A DNA stretch of 6,855 nt, taken from assembly GCA_035937595.1 (NCBI GenBank), contig DASZHS010000043.1, positions 1 to 6,855 on the forward strand. The letters run 5' to 3'. The notes under the pieces are model-generated. The model worked only from the letters and a program-made list of their open reading frames with translations, searched no databases and had not been told where the DNA came from. The position numbers and the translations under genes are program-made. Every line of letters begins with the position of its first letter. The first letter of the stretch is position 1. Shown in pieces: positions 1 through 6,415 of the stretch. This stretch comes from Palsa-459 sp035937595 (GTDB lineage: Bacteria; Actinomycetota; Acidimicrobiia; Acidimicrobiales; RAAP-2).

Positions 1-456
1 CGCGCGCAGCCCGAGCCCCCGCGCGTAGGCCACCTCGGCGTCGGTCACGTGCCTCTGCATCGCGCCGACCTGGCGTCCGCCGCCGCGCGGTCCGGTCCGC
101 AGCGCCCCCGCGGTCGAGGCGACCTCGTCGAAGCGCGACCAGCACGCCGTCAGGATCGCCGCGAACCGCTCGCGGTCCGCGGTGCGCAGCGCGCGGCGGT
201 CCCGCGCGGCGACCTTGCCCGGCGCGCCGAAGTCCGTCGTGGCGTCGCCATCGACCACCTCGCGCACGAAGAGCGCGCCGGTCGGTGCGGCAAGTGCGGC
301 GGCGGCGAGCACACCGGCGTAGCGATCGCGGTACGACGCGAGCGCGTCGAGCGCGGCGTCGCGCGAGCCCGCCGCGCGCGCCCACCCCGGCCAGTCGAGC
401 GCGCTCGCGAAGGTGCGCCGCTTGCCGACCTCGAGGACGACGTCGACGCGCGCCAC
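1..456 (-). CDS. Conserved actinobacterial protein of unknown function, possibly DinB-like at the C-terminus (partial)
   Basis: The reading frame is open from a GTG at 456 to the window edge, giving 152 residues without a stop; the C-terminus lies outside. The N-terminal part reads VDVVLEVGKRRTFASALDWP, then WARAAG, followed by an Ala/Arg-rich helical stretch. A middle segment carries GDATTDFGAPG (about residues 70-80). The visible end has GPRGGGR (122-128) and MQRHVTDAEVAYARGLG (133-149). I remember this arrangement from uncharacterised actinobacterial proteins; the His/Glu/Tyr helix near the end resembles DinB-like four-helix proteins, but that is inference and no catalytic residue can be named. 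The start is five bases after the ndk stop and no in-frame start lies just upstream, so it is probably translated in the same operon. There is no clear Shine-Dalgarno sequence, no signal peptide and no membrane segment. I do not know its function. Confidence 0.78.
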   Translation of the reverse strand, partial: MARVDVVLEVGKRRTFASALDWPGWARAAGSRDAALDALASYRDRYAGVLAAAALAAPTGALFVREVVDGDATTDFGAPGKVAARDRRALRTADRERFAAILTACWSRFDEVASTAGALRTGPRGGGRQVGAMQRHVTDAEVAYARGLGLRA

Positions 457-461
457 GGGTG

Positions 462-869
462 TCAGCCCGTCGGGAAGAACACGTCGATCTCCCGCGCCGC
501 GGCCTCGGCGGAGTCCGAGCCGTGGACCAGGTTCGCGCTGAGCTCGCTCGCGAGGTCGCCCCGGATCGTCCCTGGGGCCGCCTCGGCGGGGTTCGTGGCC
601 CCGATCAGGGTCCGGACGATCCCCCAGGTGCCGGCAGGGCCCTCGAGGATCCCCACGAAGGACGGGGACCGGGTGATGAAGGCCACGAGCTCGGCGAAGA
701 AGGGCTTCCCCTCGTGCTCGGCGTAGTGGCGCCGCGCCGTGGCCTCGTCGATCTGGCGGAGGTCGCCCGCCACCAGGCGGAGCCCCTTGCGCTCGAGGCG
801 GCCCAGGATCTCGCCGATCAGGCGACGCTCGACGCCGTCGGGCTTGACGATGACGAGGGTCCGCTCCAC
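462..869 (-). CDS. ndk: Nucleoside diphosphate kinase
   Basis: This cytosolic enzyme moves the gamma phosphate of ATP to other (deoxy)nucleoside diphosphates through a phosphohistidine, balancing NTP and dNTP pools. With the GTG at 869 the protein has 135 residues, the usual bacterial length, and begins ERTLVIVKPDGVERRLIGEI as family members do. Visible family residues (numbered from this start) are the nucleotide-contacting Lys9, Tyr49 in HYAEHEGKPFF, the RTLIGATNP and PGTIRGD segments, and the catalytic His116 in NLVHGSDS. An in-frame GTG at 887 would add six residues; it leaves only six bases after the folC stop but matches the family N-terminus less well. Neither start has a clear Shine-Dalgarno sequence. 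It lies 24 bases after folC and 5 bases before the unknown gene. The folC-ndk linkage is common in actinobacteria, usually with a DUF4233 gene in between, which is absent here. Confidence 0.97.
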   Translation of the reverse strand: MERTLVIVKPDGVERRLIGEILGRLERKGLRLVAGDLRQIDEATARRHYAEHEGKPFFAELVAFITRSPSFVGILEGPAGTWGIVRTLIGATNPAEAAPGTIRGDLASELSANLVHGSDSAEAAAREIDVFFPTG

Positions 870-893
870 GGCGCGAGACGGTACCACCGGGGG

Positions 894-2228
894 TCAGCCG
901 CGATGCGGCCCGAGCCCGAGCAGGTGGCCGCGCACCGCGCCCACGACGTAGAAGCTCCCCGTCACGACGACGAGGTCGTCCACGCCCGCGTCGTCGAGGG
1001 CGGCGTCCAGCGCGCCGCCGGTGTCGCGCACGACACGCGCGCGCGTTCCGAGCCGGGTCGCCGCGTCCGCCAGCACCGACGCGTCGAGCGCGCGCGGCGT
1101 CGACGGCTCGCAGCAGTACACCATGTCGACGCCCGCGCGCACGAGCGGCGCGAGCAGCGACGTCGGGTCGCGGTTCGACAGCATGCCGACGACGAGCCGG
1201 CGTGCGCCCGTGACGGTGAACGACTCGTCGAGCGCGTCGCCGAGCACCGCGGCCCCCGCGGGGTTGTGCGCACCGTCGACGAGCACCATCGGGTGCACGC
1301 GCAGCACCTCGAGTCGCCCCGGGATGCGCATCGTCCCGAGCGCGGCGGCGACGACCTCGTCGCCGAGCGCTGACCCAGCGAACGCCTCTGCGGCCGCGAC
1401 GGCGCACAGGGCGTTCGCACCCTGGTGGCGCCCGTGCAGGGACAGGAACACGTCGTCGTGCGCGCCGAGCGGCGTCGAGACGCTGACGCACCGACCCCCG
1501 GCCGCGAGGTCGTTGCGCGCGAGCTCGAGCTCCGAGCCGCGTCGCCACACCTCGCTCGCGCCCGCGGACGTGGCGAGCGAGGCCTGCAGCGCGATCGTCG
1601 AGGGCGCCTCGTCGCCGAGCACGGCGATCGCCCCTGGCTTGACGATGCCCGCCTTGTCCCGCGCGATCGCCTCGACGGTGTCGCCGAGGACCTCGGTGTG
1701 GTCGAGTGAGACGTTGGTGATCACGGCCACGGCTGCGGTGATGACGTTGGTCGCGTCCCAGGTGCCCCCGAGGCCGACCTCCACGACGGCCACGTCGACC
1801 GCCTCGTCCGCGAAGTGCAGGAGCGCACCGACGGTGAGCAGCTCGAAGCGCGTGAGGCGCACCCCCGAGGCGCGCTCGAGGTCGGCGAGGCGCCCGAGCA
1901 GGTCGGTGAGCGCGTCGTCGGTGAGCGGGGTGCCGGCGACGCTGATGCGCTCGTGCACGGCGTGCAGGTCGGGGCTCGTGAACGTGCCGACCCGCCGCCC
2001 CGTCGCCTCCAGCAGGGCGGCGGCGATCGCCGTCGTCGATCCCTTGCCGTTGGTGCCCGTGACGTGGACCGCAGGGACGTCGAGCTGGGGGTCACCCAGG
2101 CGCGCCAGGGCGTCGCGCACGGGTGCCAGCGTGGGCAGGTCGCGGCGCGTCGGCGCCGTGCGCTCGTAGTCGACGTGGCCGGACAGCCACTCGAGCGCCT
2201 CGTCGAGCCCCCCGCGCGAGGCGCCCAA
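894..2228 (-). CDS. folC: Bifunctional dihydrofolate synthase / folylpolyglutamate synthase
   Basis: FolC joins L-glutamate to dihydropteroate and then extends the glutamate tail of folates, using ATP, in the cytosol. It is a Mur-ligase-type enzyme. From the TTG at 2228 it has 444 residues, within the family range. Visible motifs are the P-loop HVTGTNGKGST (55-65), TFTSPDLHAVHERI, GLGGTWDATN (152-161), the magnesium-site segment SLDHTEVLG (174-182), KAGIVK (192-197) whose first lysine is the one usually carbamylated, a Mur-like HGRHQGANAL, IPGRLEV (302-308) and the C-terminal DGAHNP (318-323). The family usually has SPHL where this has SPDL. The TTG is five bases after the clpX stop and keeps the conserved LDEALEWLSGHVDYERT start region. 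A GTG at 2324 would overlap clpX by 91 bases and add Arg-rich residues unlike FolC. There is no Shine-Dalgarno sequence before the TTG, so translation probably restarts after clpX. Folate versus folylpolyglutamate preference cannot be told from sequence alone. Confidence 0.96.
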   Translation of the reverse strand: MGASRGGLDEALEWLSGHVDYERTAPTRRDLPTLAPVRDALARLGDPQLDVPAVHVTGTNGKGSTTAIAAALLEATGRRVGTFTSPDLHAVHERISVAGTPLTDDALTDLLGRLADLERASGVRLTRFELLTVGALLHFADEAVDVAVVEVGLGGTWDATNVITAAVAVITNVSLDHTEVLGDTVEAIARDKAGIVKPGAIAVLGDEAPSTIALQASLATSAGASEVWRRGSELELARNDLAAGGRCVSVSTPLGAHDDVFLSLHGRHQGANALCAVAAAEAFAGSALGDEVVAAALGTMRIPGRLEVLRVHPMVLVDGAHNPAGAAVLGDALDESFTVTGARRLVVGMLSNRDPTSLLAPLVRAGVDMVYCCEPSTPRALDASVLADAATRLGTRARVVRDTGGALDAALDDAGVDDLVVVTGSFYVVGAVRGHLLGLGPHRG

Positions 2229-2233
2229 CGTGC

Positions 2234-3493
<1,260 letters not shown>

Positions 3494-3500
3494 GTCTCGT

Positions 3501-3507
3501 CCCCTCC
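3501..3507 (-). promoter_or_regulatory. Ribosome binding site of clpX
   Basis: On the minus strand this reads GGAGGGG, with a seven-base spacer to the GTG at 3493. It is the best Shine-Dalgarno match in the window and settles the clpX start. It lies in the 36-base clpP-clpX gap, so clpX can be loaded independently of clpP translation. Confidence 0.85.
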
Positions 3508-3529
3508 GCGTCGGGCCTCCGCGGAAACC

Positions 3530-4174
3530 TTAGGCGGCGCCGACTGCCGCGAGGGTGGTTCCCTCCCGTGACGCGATCACCTCGTCGACGAGCCCGTAGG
3601 TGACCGCCTCGTCAGCGGTCATGACGAAGTCGCGGTCAGTGTCCTTCGCGATCCGATCGACGGGCTGGCCCGTGTCGGCCGACAGCATCTCGTTCAGCAG
3701 GTCGCGCATCCGCAGGATCTCCTTGGCCTGGATCTCTATGTCGGACGCCTGCCCGCCGACGCCGCCCCAGGGCTGGTGCAGCACGATCCTCGAGTGCGGC
3801 AGCGCGAACCGCTTCGACTTCGTGCCCGCGCCGAGCAGCACGGCGCCGGCCGACGCGGCCTGCCCGAAGCAGAACGTCGACACGTCCGGCTTGATGTACT
3901 TGAGTGTGTCGTAGATGGCGAGGAGCGCGGTGAGGTCGCCGCCCGGCGAGTTGATGTAGAGGTGGATGTCCTTCTCCGGGTCCTCGGACTCCAAGAAGAG
4001 CATCTGGGCGCAGATCAGGTTCGCCACCGTGTCGTCGAGCACCGAGCCCAAGAAGATGATCCGCTCCTTCAAGAGGCGCGAGTAGAGGTCGTAGGCGCGC
4101 TCACCGCGGTTGGACGACTCGACCACGGTCGGGACCAGGTAGTCGGACGAACGCAGGTGGTCGGACAGTCTCAC
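3530..4174 (-). CDS. clpP: ATP-dependent Clp protease proteolytic subunit ClpP (ClpP2-like)
   Basis: ClpP is the serine peptidase that forms a barrel of two heptameric rings and degrades proteins fed by ClpX or ClpC. The protein has 214 residues. The catalytic triad is visible: Ser108 in GQAASAGAVLL, His133 in RIVLHQPWGG and Asp182 in KDTDRDF. INSPGGDLTALLAIYDT and KERIIFLGSVLDD are further family marks. The LVPTVVE N-terminal segment, the AASAGAVLL serine motif and KDTDRD resemble actinobacterial ClpP2 more than ClpP1. Many actinobacteria have clpP1 and clpP2 side by side; here there is only one copy between tig and clpX. The N-terminal 20 or so residues may be removed on maturation, as in other ClpPs. 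The GTG start overlaps the tig stop (GTGA), with AGGAG five bases upstream inside the end of tig, so the two genes are probably translationally coupled. Confidence 0.98.
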   Translation of the reverse strand: MRLSDHLRSSDYLVPTVVESSNRGERAYDLYSRLLKERIIFLGSVLDDTVANLICAQMLFLESEDPEKDIHLYINSPGGDLTALLAIYDTLKYIKPDVSTFCFGQAASAGAVLLGAGTKSKRFALPHSRIVLHQPWGGVGGQASDIEIQAKEILRMRDLLNEMLSADTGQPVDRIAKDTDRDFVMTADEAVTYGLVDEVIASREGTTLAAVGAA

Positions 4175-5559
4175 GATGGCTCCTCTTGGTCTGGCTCGCT
4201 CGAGGACTGGTCTACCTGCTCGGCGCCGTCCCCGGCGTCATCCGGCGCCTCGTCGTCCTCGAGCAGCGCGCGATCGATCACCGAGCCGGTCTCGTCCACG
4301 TAGGTCACCCGCTCGAGCACCCAGTCCGCCGCGAGCTGCTTGGTCGTCGCGGCGCGCAGCGCCCCGAGCCGCCCGCCGCGATCGAGCTCCTCGCGGAGCG
4401 TGGCGGCGCTGCGACCTGACGCACCCGCGAGGCGGGTCAGCTCCTCGTCGAGCGCCTCGGGGGACACCTCGAGCTGCTCGTCGAGCGCCACGGCCCGGAG
4501 CGCGAGATCGACCTTGATCGACTGCATCGCCTCGGCCCGCATGATCGCGACGAGGTCGTCCGGCGACTGGTGCGTGAGCTGCAAGAAGCGCTCGATCGAG
4601 GATCCCTGGCCCTCGATGCTGCGCTGGAACTCCTGGAACCGCTCACTCGTCTCCGCGTCGTACAGCGACTCGGGGACGTCCGCGTCGGCCACCTGTGCCG
4701 CGAGCTCGGCCATGGTCGCGTCGCGCATCGCACGGCGTGCCTGGGAGAGCTTGTAGGTGTGGATGCGCGCGAGGTAGGCGTCGCGCAGCTCCTGGGCGGT
4801 CGCGAACTCCGAGTTCTCCTCGACCCACTCATCGGTGAGCTCTGGCAGCACCCGCTCGCGCACGTCCTTCAGCACGAGCGTGAAGGACATCTGGCCGCCG
4901 CCCGGTGCGACGCCCGAGACCTCGAGCGTCTCGCCCGCCCGCATGCCGGAGAGCTGCTCGTCGGCGGTGTCGACGATCGTGCCCTGCCCGACGATGTAGT
5001 CGTAGTCCGGGACCGAGATGACCTCGTTGCCCTCTGCGTCGCGGCCCGTCACGTCCATCGTCACGTGGTCGTCCGTGGCGATCGGCCGGGCGACCTCGTT
5101 CAGCACCGCGTCGGTCTCTCGCAGCTGGTCCAAGAGCTGGTCGACCTCGTCGTCGGTCGCGATGGGGGACGGGATCGTCACGCGCAGGGCGTCGTAGCCG
5201 GTGACGTGGACCTGGGGGCGGATCTCGACCACGGCGTCGAACTCGACCGGCCCCTCCTCCTCGCCCCTGGTCACGTTGAGCTCGGGCGAAGAGATCGGCT
5301 CGACCTCGGTCGCCGACACCGCTCTCGCGTAGTAGTCGGGCAACAGCTCGCGCATCGCCTCGTCGCGCAGGGCCTTCGGGCCGCCGATCCTCGCCTCCAC
5401 GACCTGGCGCGGCGCGCGACCGGGGCGGAAGCCCGGGATGCGGACGGAGCGGGCGAGCGACTTCGCCGCGGTCGAGAGGGCCGCCTCGACCTCGTCCTCG
5501 TCGACCTCGACCGCGATGCGGACCTTGTTCTCCTCGAGGATCTCCGACGTGGCGCGCAT
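4171..5559 (-). CDS. tig: Trigger factor (ribosome-associated chaperone)
   Basis: Trigger factor binds ribosomal protein L23 at the exit tunnel and shields nascent chains; most family members also have peptidyl-prolyl isomerase activity. The protein has 462 residues, near the usual 430-480. The N-terminal domain carries the ribosome-docking signature GFRPGRAP (43-50). A central FKBP-like domain spans roughly 163-233, with DYDYIVGQGTIVDTADEQL and SGMRAGE. The C-terminal helical chaperone domain begins near LPELTDEWV (238-246) and includes ADADVPESLYDAE. An acidic tail (from about 433) ends EPDQEEPS. The FKBP-like domain looks reduced: the usual PGF and PEEY-type segments are not seen, so isomerase activity may be weak or absent (inference). 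The ATG at 5559 fits the family N-terminus (ATSEILEENKVRI). The frame stays open upstream to 5970, but that part is low-complexity Arg/Pro/Ser and resembles no trigger factor N-terminus. No Shine-Dalgarno is visible. It is the first gene of the tig-clpP-clpX-folC-ndk string. Confidence 0.97.
   Translation of the reverse strand: MRATSEILEENKVRIAVEVDEDEVEAALSTAAKSLARSVRIPGFRPGRAPRQVVEARIGGPKALRDEAMRELLPDYYARAVSATEVEPISSPELNVTRGEEEGPVEFDAVVEIRPQVHVTGYDALRVTIPSPIATDDEVDQLLDQLRETDAVLNEVARPIATDDHVTMDVTGRDAEGNEVISVPDYDYIVGQGTIVDTADEQLSGMRAGETLEVSGVAPGGGQMSFTLVLKDVRERVLPELTDEWVEENSEFATAQELRDAYLARIHTYKLSQARRAMRDATMAELAAQVADADVPESLYDAETSERFQEFQRSIEGQGSSIERFLQLTHQSPDDLVAIMRAEAMQSIKVDLALRAVALDEQLEVSPEALDEELTRLAGASGRSAATLREELDRGGRLGALRAATTKQLAADWVLERVTYVDETGSVIDRALLEDDEAPDDAGDGAEQVDQSSSEPDQEEPS
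4180..4184 (-). promoter_or_regulatory. Ribosome binding site of clpP inside the 3' end of tig
   Basis: On the minus strand this reads AGGAG, with a five-base spacer to the GTG at 4174. The same bases encode the Glu-Glu-Pro at the C-terminus of the trigger factor. Together with the GTGA overlap this supports the chosen clpP start. Confidence 0.7.
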
Positions 5560-5560
5560 G

Positions 5561-5589
5561 GTGGGCGCCCACTGTAACGGTGGACCCAC
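5561..5589. repeat. Two similar palindromes at the tig start (possible operator)
   Basis: GTGGGCGCCCAC (5561-5572) is a perfect 12-base palindrome. GTGGACCCAC (5580-5589) has the same GTGG and CCAC arms around a two-base centre. Their centres are 18 bases apart. The first lies against the tig ATG and overlaps the possible -10 by two bases (5571-5572); the second lies just upstream of the -10. A repressor could bind here, but no known box (CIRCE, HAIR) is recognisable. Confidence 0.4.
5571..5576 (-). promoter_or_regulatory. Possible -10 element of the tig operon promoter
   Basis: On the minus strand this reads TACAGT, fitting TANNNT, and it is the only such hexamer I find on this strand in the gap above tig. 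A start site seven bases past it would fall near 5564, leaving a leader of only about five bases before the ATG. That agrees with the absence of a Shine-Dalgarno sequence. No TTGACA-like -35 is visible at the expected distance (GAGGTC at 5594-5599), so the call is tentative. Confidence 0.35.
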
Positions 5590-5630
5590 GAGCGACCTCT
5601 GCCCACGACGCGCCCGCCACGCGCGGCGCG

Positions 5631-5650
5631 CGACGCCGAGCGAGGCGTCG
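5631..5650. repeat. Inverted repeat, 7-bp stem
   Basis: CGACGCC (5631-5637) and GGCGTCG (5644-5650) are perfect complements around a six-base loop. Neither side is followed by a T run, so it is not a typical intrinsic terminator. It lies about 70-90 bases upstream of the tig ATG. Confidence 0.55.
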
Positions 5651-5719
5651 ATGTCCCAGCCGCCGCGCCCGAGCCCGTGACGTCGACGTGCTCGCCGTGT
5701 CCTTCTGAGCGACGGGGAG

Positions 5720-5753
5720 GGTTGAGCCCAGGAGGGCGACGGCCCGCGCAACC
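5720..5753. repeat. Nested inverted repeats with two competing inner hairpins
   Basis: An outer GGTTG (5720-5724) pairs with CAACC (5749-5753). Inside, GGGC (5734-5737) can pair either with GCCC at 5726-5729 (loop AGGA) or with GCCC at 5742-5745 (loop GACG). The two are mutually exclusive. Stems are short and chance is a real possibility at this GC content. Confidence 0.3.
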
Positions 5754-5769
5754 GGGACTCGAGGACGCG

Positions 5770-5787
5770 GCGCGGCGTGGGCCGCGC
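5770..5787. repeat. Inverted repeat, 7-bp stem with 4-base loop
   Basis: GCGCGGC (5770-5776) and GCCGCGC (5781-5787) are perfect complements around GTGG. It is a very stable potential hairpin on either strand, with no T run beside it. Confidence 0.5.
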
Positions 5788-5825
5788 GCTCGGTGGGTCC
5801 TTGGGCGCGGTGGATCGGGATCGCT

Positions 5826-5850
5826 GGCCCTCGGGACGAGTACCGGGGCC
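5826..5850. repeat. Inverted repeat with one bulged base, plus a direct repeat
   Basis: GGCCC-T-CGG (5826-5834) can pair with CCGGGGCC (5843-5850), leaving one bulged T and an eight-base loop. The nonamer GGCCCTCGG also recurs directly at 5847-5855. Confidence 0.4.
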
Positions 5851-5995
5851 CTCGGTGCCGATCAGGTCGCTGAACTGGTCGCTCACCGCCCCAGCGCAAG
5901 CCGGTCGGCGAGTCGAGGGCCGCACCGTCCGCGTCCTCGCCGAGCACGACGGGTGATGCCGATGCCGCATCGAGCCACGTCGGGCGAGGTCTGGC

Positions 5996-6001
5996 TAGCG
6001 T
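5996..6001 (+). promoter_or_regulatory. Possible -10 element of the DUF5679 gene
   Basis: TAGCGT fits TANNNT, and a start at the A at 6008 would be seven bases downstream. The resulting leader of about 38 bases would consist almost wholly of two hairpins. No consensus -35 is visible. The same octamer TAGCGTCG recurs at 6404 before the metallo-hydrolase gene. Confidence 0.4.
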
Positions 6002-6013
6002 CGGCCCAGTGGC

Positions 6014-6043
6014 GGGGCCTTGCGGCCCCTCCCGAAGGGGGAG
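6014..6043 (+). promoter_or_regulatory. Two tandem hairpins in the leader of the DUF5679 gene, the second covering the ribosome binding site
   Basis: Hairpin one pairs GGGGCC (6014-6019) with GGCCCC (6024-6029) around TTGC. Hairpin two pairs CTCCC (6029-6033) with GGGAG (6039-6043). Its 3' arm is part of the purine-rich AAGGGGGAG (6035-6043) that serves as Shine-Dalgarno sequence two bases before the ATG at 6046. The hairpins share or compete for C6029. Masking of the ribosome binding site is inference. Confidence 0.5.
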
Positions 6044-6045
6044 CG

Positions 6046-6204
6046 ATGGCTGAGTTCGAGGGCTACTGCGTCAAGTGCCGGGAGAAGCGGATGTTCGACG
6101 GCGCGGAGGTCGAGCTCGCCAACGGCCGTCGCGCTGCCCAGGGACCGTGCCCCGTCTGCGGCACCAAGATCAACCGGATCCTCGGCAAGAAGGTCGAGAC
6201 CTAG
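6046..6204 (+). CDS. Small four-cysteine zinc ribbon protein, DUF5679 type
   Basis: The protein has 52 residues and is full length for this family of very small proteins. It has two CxxC pairs: Cys8/Cys11 in GYCVKCREKR and Cys35/Cys38 in GPCPVCGTK, spaced as a zinc ribbon. Between them lies ELANGRRAAQG, and the end is basic (NRILGKK). I recognise the MAEFEGYCVKCREKR opening and CPVCGTK ending from DUF5679, found in actinobacteria and some other phyla; no function is established that I know of. The fold suggests nucleic acid or protein binding, which is inference. The ATG at 6046 has a purine-rich Shine-Dalgarno (6035-6043). The frame is open upstream to 5677, but that part lacks any family resemblance. 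It is divergent from tig and lies 73 bases before tRNA-Pro. Confidence 0.9.
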   Translation: MAEFEGYCVKCREKRMFDGAEVELANGRRAAQGPCPVCGTKINRILGKKVET

Positions 6205-6247
6205 CCGCTCGCGAGAGGCTCTGTCCCCGGTGACGAAGGGCGACCGG

Positions 6248-6253
6248 TACGCT
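6248..6253 (+). promoter_or_regulatory. Weak possible -10 element for tRNA-Pro
   Basis: TACGCT fits TANNNT and lies 24 bases before the mature tRNA 5' end, leaving room for a short leader removed by RNase P. No -35 is visible at the expected distance. The tRNA could instead be transcribed with the DUF5679 gene, since no T-tailed terminator lies between them. A 12-base palindrome, CCGCCGCGGCGG, sits at 6258-6269. Confidence 0.25.
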
Positions 6254-6277
6254 CGCCCCGCCGCGGCGGCGGCGCGA

Positions 6278-6354
6278 CGGGGCGTGGCGCAGTTTGGCAG
6301 CGCGCGTGCTTTGGGAGCACGAGGTCCTCGGTTCAAATCCGGGCGCCCCGACCA
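6278..6354 (+). tRNA. tRNA-Pro, anticodon TGG
   Basis: The cloverleaf folds fully. The acceptor stem is CGGGGCG (6278-6284) with CGCCCCG (6344-6350). The D stem is GCGC (6287-6290) with GCGC (6300-6303). The anticodon stem is CGTGC (6305-6309) with GCACG (6317-6321), around loop TTTGGGA with anticodon TGG at 6312-6314. The variable loop is AGGTC. The T stem is CTCGG (6327-6331) with CCGGG (6339-6343), one G-T pair, around TTCAAAT. The discriminator is A6351 and the CCA end is encoded at 6352-6354. The C1-G72 first pair is typical of bacterial tRNA-Pro. It decodes CCA and, with wobble modification, other CCN codons. No T-rich terminator follows. Confidence 0.97.
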
Positions 6355-6403
6355 GCAGGGATCGCGGGGATCAACGGGGCGGGGCGACGCACAGCCACGT
6401 TGT

Positions 6404-6409
6404 TAGCGT
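6404..6409 (+). promoter_or_regulatory. Possible -10 element of the metallo-hydrolase gene, implying a leaderless mRNA
   Basis: TAGCGT ends seven bases before the A of the ATG at 6416, so transcription would begin at or within a base or two of the start codon. That fits the lack of a Shine-Dalgarno sequence before this ATG (the preceding bases are TCGCTGG). No -35 consensus is visible. Leaderless mRNAs are common in actinobacteria. Confidence 0.45.
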
Positions 6410-6415
6410 CGCTGG

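Larger units (their letters stand above)
5560..6045. other. 486-base divergent intergenic region with several GC-rich hairpins, no convincing gene
   Basis: This gap lies between the divergent tig and DUF5679 genes. Some frames are open through it, but their translations are Arg/Pro/Ser/Gly-rich without domain features, as expected by chance at this GC content. I see no tRNA, no SRP, RNase P or tmRNA signature, and no terminator with a T run. It holds the possible tig promoter and paired palindromes at the left end, inverted repeats at 5631-5650, 5720-5753, 5770-5787 and 5826-5850, a palindrome ACGTCGACGT at 5680-5689, and the promoter and structured leader of the zinc ribbon gene at the right end. 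It might hold a small RNA or an extended tig leader; the sequence does not decide this. Confidence 0.6.

Noticed and set aside
49..1373. Plus-strand open frames opposite ndk and the left-edge gene
   Set aside because: Arg/Ala-rich translations without motifs, lying opposite ndk, whose catalytic residues are all present.
1021..2169. Long plus-strand open frame opposite folC
   Set aside because: The product is Ser/Ala/Thr/Arg-rich low complexity, a typical antisense shadow of a GC-rich gene; folC on the minus strand has all its motifs.
4570..5577. Long plus-strand open frame opposite tig
   Set aside because: It is an antisense shadow of tig with biased composition, no recognisable motif and no independent start signals.
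5620..5860. Known structural RNA (SRP RNA, RNase P RNA, tmRNA, tRNA) in the intergenic gap
   Set aside because: None of the conserved core sequences of these RNAs is visible on either strand.
5560..5970. In-frame upstream extension of tig, including a GTG at 5886 followed by SDQFSDLIGTEGPG
   Set aside because: The translation is mostly Arg/Pro/Ser-rich low-complexity sequence unlike any trigger factor N-terminus, and the ATG at 5559 matches the family start. Open frames are expected by chance at this GC content.
5677..6045. In-frame upstream extension of the DUF5679 gene
   Set aside because: The added part has no family resemblance, and the ATG at 6046 has its own Shine-Dalgarno sequence and the family-typical MAEFEGYC opening.
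6258..6269. CCGCCGCGGCGG palindrome before tRNA-Pro as a terminator for the DUF5679 gene
   Set aside because: There is no T run after it, and as a continuous palindrome it forms only a short stem; in CGC-rich DNA it is likely chance.
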